From positions 187,596 through 193,932 of the forward strand of contig MGXV01000040.1 in the NCBI GenBank assembly GCA_001801485.1: 6,337 bases of DNA, written 5' to 3'. The position numbers and the translations under genes were made by a program. Shown here in pieces: positions 4,468 to 6,337 of the stretch. Each line of letters begins with the position of its first letter. Position 1 is the first letter of the stretch. The notes under the pieces were generated by a model. That model did no database searches and was not told the DNA's origin. It saw only the letters and a list, made by a program, of their open reading frames with translations. Source of the stretch: Gammaproteobacteria bacterium RIFCSPHIGHO2_12_FULL_37_14 (GTDB lineage Bacteria > Pseudomonadota > Gammaproteobacteria > DSM-16500).

Positions 4468-6219
4468 ATGTTAAATAAGAAAATTGAATATCTATTACTT
4501 AAATTAGGATTTCGGCCTGAGCAAAAAGGAGTCTGTGCCGGATATTTTTATACGGTCATGCAAGCTTTTTTAAGCGGAGAGTTAGAAAATTATTTGAAGC
4601 GTTTGCACTTAATCATTTGTCAAACTGACTTAAGGAATAATTATGTCGGGATGCTTCCAGGATTAAAAATTAATAAAGATGATTTGCTTTTCGAGATAAA
4701 AAAAATTCAAAGAAGTATTCGCAGTAATCAGTCGGTTGATGTGGCTGATGCAGAAAAAGTAGCGGACATTCTTGGTTATTTAGATGCGATAATGATTTCT
4801 CAAAAGCCACGACATTTTAATCACCTCTTTGGCAGAGAAGTTAAACAAAATGAAATTTTGGTCATTGCTGAATTACTTGCTTCAAAACGACTTTCTGAAA
4901 CGGGTGGAATAAAAGAATTTAGATCGAATAAAATTCGGATTTCAGCTGATAAATTAGATAAACAGTTAACTGCACTTCACGCTATTTTAAGTGATTCGCC
5001 AGTAGATATTGTCATTAGATTTTTTGGTGCTGGCAGAAGTGCGAACCATGTTAATGGTATTTGTTATGACGCTAAAGCGCATTGTTGGTTCTTGATCGAT
5101 ATAAACAATGATAAATTTGATCCTATTACTGATGTCAATACGCTGGTAAAGCAGATATCTAATTATATAAAAATCTATGAAGATGATTTTGTTTTTTATA
5201 CAGTACAAAAAAATGAAGCGCAAGCAAAGAGGCTTTTTGAAACATTTGAAAGCGTCATGTTAAAAGAAAATAATGCTGCCATACAAAATGATCAGCCATA
5301 TTTAAAGAATACTGGTCTATTGAACATAGAAGATGGAGCTCAATTGCGTGATATTCTAAAGCAACTCAAAAATAATAAAAGTTCTCAGACTTTAAATCAA
5401 AAACCCAGTCTTTTTATAGCAGCGGCAGCAGGTTTAGTCGACTTGGTAGAAGAGTATGCTAAAGAAGGTAAAGATTTAAATCAACGGTACGGAAGATGGA
5501 ATCTTGCTCAGATTGCTGCTTTCTATGGTCAAGCAAACATCATTGATGTTCTAGGAAAATATAACGTTGATTTAAATAAGGAATCTCCTATTTCATTTGC
5601 AAGTTGTTGGTTTGATCTTATTAAAGCTTTTGTTAAATATAATGTTAATGTTAATGTGATACTTTATTTTTGGTCAAACATAGGGTTACCTACTACACCT
5701 TTAGAAAATGCAGTAAGATTAAATGATTTTGCATGCATTAAATTACTTATTGAAGAAGGGAAAGCCGATCCAAATTTTACTGAAGGTCAATCAGCAATAC
5801 TTATCGCTGCAGAAAATGGGTTTACGAATATCGTTGAATATCTTGCTGAAAAGGGTGCAAATGTTAACGCATCCCAGGGCCGTGCGATGAACGCTACCCG
5901 ACCCCAAACTACTGCTGTTTATGAAGCAGTGAAATATGGACATACCGATAGTTTTGAAGTGCTTGCGCGATATGGAGCGAATCTAGAGCAGAGCGTTGGG
6001 ATGCTTGAAGATTCACCTCTAAGTCTTGCTATTGAGCGTGCTGAGATCGATATATTGCAAATAATGGCTAACCATAATGTCGACTTTTCTCAAGTCTTAC
6101 CGAGGAATCACTTAACACCCTTAGAGTTTGCAAAAAAATGTGATTTTAACCATATCGTCGAATTTATAGAAAATATTCTTTCTAAAAAATCTAATAAGGT
6201 CACTCCAAGTTTTATCTAG
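4468..6219 (+). CDS. Ankyrin-repeat protein with putative papain-like cysteine protease domain, probable secreted effector
   Basis: 583 aa. GGGGAG lies 8 nt before ATG 4468. Residues 1-~265 look like a papain-fold domain of the YopT/AvrPphB kind. Cys23 in KGVCAGYFYTVM starts a helix, His194 is in ANHVNGICYD, and Asp211 is in CWFLIDINN; this order and spacing suit a Cys-His-Asp triad. After a linker (~270-311) come about eight ankyrin repeats: ~312-342, 344-372, 373-398 (degenerate), 410-440, 441-469, 481-511, 516-545 and 549-577. The best is AILIAAENGFTNIVEYLAEKGANVNA. No signal peptide or membrane segment is seen. Known Legionella and Coxiella ankyrin effectors pair such repeats with enzymatic domains and act in the host cytosol on a bound partner. 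Protease function and secretion are inferred; the ankyrin call is firm. The stop codon abuts a possible IS end, so the original C-terminus may have been altered. Confidence 0.9.
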   Translation: MLNKKIEYLLLKLGFRPEQKGVCAGYFYTVMQAFLSGELENYLKRLHLIICQTDLRNNYVGMLPGLKINKDDLLFEIKKIQRSIRSNQSVDVADAEKVADILGYLDAIMISQKPRHFNHLFGREVKQNEILVIAELLASKRLSETGGIKEFRSNKIRISADKLDKQLTALHAILSDSPVDIVIRFFGAGRSANHVNGICYDAKAHCWFLIDINNDKFDPITDVNTLVKQISNYIKIYEDDFVFYTVQKNEAQAKRLFETFESVMLKENNAAIQNDQPYLKNTGLLNIEDGAQLRDILKQLKNNKSSQTLNQKPSLFIAAAAGLVDLVEEYAKEGKDLNQRYGRWNLAQIAAFYGQANIIDVLGKYNVDLNKESPISFASCWFDLIKAFVKYNVNVNVILYFWSNIGLPTTPLENAVRLNDFACIKLLIEEGKADPNFTEGQSAILIAAENGFTNIVEYLAEKGANVNASQGRAMNATRPQTTAVYEAVKYGHTDSFEVLARYGANLEQSVGMLEDSPLSLAIERAEIDILQIMANHNVDFSQVLPRNHLTPLEFAKKCDFNHIVEFIENILSKKSNKVTPSFI

Positions 6220-6246
6220 GGTAGTGTTTAGATAACTGTGTCAGTG
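6219..6246. mobile_element. Possible terminal inverted repeat of an insertion sequence (other end outside the window)
   Basis: GGGTAGTGTTTAGATAACTG, continuing to TGTCAGTG, looks like a typical IS terminus: it starts with GGG and is rich in TGTGT/ACTGTG strings. A minus-strand frame that enters from the right edge stops inside it, as transposase genes often end in their own terminal repeat. It begins at the last base of the ankyrin gene's stop codon. The partner end and target duplication are not visible, so the family cannot be named. Confidence 0.3.
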
Positions 6247-6337
6247 TTCAAATGATCTTGCTTGAAGTTTTTTAACATTTTATTCTCTGATTTATTTTTA
6301 GGCATAATTAGAATCCACATTAGCAACTGTCTCAAAT
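6228..6337 (-). CDS. Possible C-terminal end of a partial gene, perhaps a transposase
   Basis: A minus-strand frame is open from the right edge to TAA at 6228-6230, giving about 36 codons and ending FKQDHLNTDTVI. It is short, has no recognisable domain and could be chance in AT-rich DNA. The stop lying within an IS-like terminus is the only contextual support for a transposase end. An internal ATG (MPKNKSENKM...) could alternatively start a 25-aa peptide, but no ribosome binding site precedes it. Confidence 0.25.
   Translation of the reverse strand, partial: LRQLLMWILIMPKNKSENKMLKNFKQDHLNTDTVI

Noticed and set aside
4987..5223. Minus-strand 78-codon open frame inside the ankyrin gene
   Set aside because: Its Ile/Tyr/Phe-rich translation is a shadow of AT-rich coding sequence, and it is fully contained in a convincing gene on the other strand.
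6246..6276. TTCAA/TTGAA stem followed by a T-run as the terminator of the ankyrin gene
   Set aside because: The stem is 5 bp with a 10-nt loop and almost no GC, too weak to call.
1..6337. CRISPR array, tRNA or rRNA
   Set aside because: No regularly spaced repeats with unique spacers, no cloverleaf with a TTC-containing T arm and no rRNA-like conserved blocks were seen on either strand.

Overview
The window is AT-rich and looks like the accessory part of a Legionella/Coxiella-type gammaproteobacterial genome (order Legionellales). This placement is inferred, not proven. It rests on an ankyrin-repeat protein with a protease-like N-terminus, large unfamiliar proteins with coiled-coil and hydrophobic-hairpin regions, a glutamate-rich C-terminal tail like a Dot/Icm secretion signal, and a tandem TTAA promoter motif like the PmrA boxes that drive Dot/Icm effector genes.

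Layout. Positions 1-2919 hold two minus-strand genes, probably co-transcribed. The promoter-proximal gene (1336-2919, 527 aa from the preferred ATG) ends in a glycine-rich double hydrophobic segment. The next gene (1-1260) runs off the left edge after 420 codons. The two are tandem paralogues: they share a C-terminal module ending in NREWGK(M/I)MGGA, and the 527-aa protein carries a second, degenerate copy of that module. A candidate PmrA-type promoter sits just upstream of 2919.

Positions 2920-3227 are a divergent regulatory region. From it a two-gene cassette reads rightward: an 80-aa HicA-like small protein (3228-3470), then a 185-aa HTH protein (3473-4030) two bases downstream. A perfect 18-bp palindrome overlaps the -35 hexamer of the cassette promoter, as expected for an autoregulated toxin-antitoxin-like operon.

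Positions 4031-4467 are non-coding and contain a compact 161-bp element (4140-4300). It has 9-bp terminal inverted repeats and is flanked on both sides by the 8-bp direct repeat GAATTTAT. This is a MITE-like structure with a large GTCATCCTGAG-type palindrome inside. Positions 4468-6219 encode a 583-aa protein with a putative papain-like Cys/His/Asp domain followed by about eight ankyrin repeats, a good effector candidate. Its stop codon abuts a sequence (6219-6246) that resembles an IS end, and a minus-strand frame runs from there off the right edge.

Taken together, this looks like an effector island: two probable secreted-protein loci, each with a possible PmrA-type promoter, separated by a small toxin-antitoxin-like cassette and a non-autonomous transposable element.
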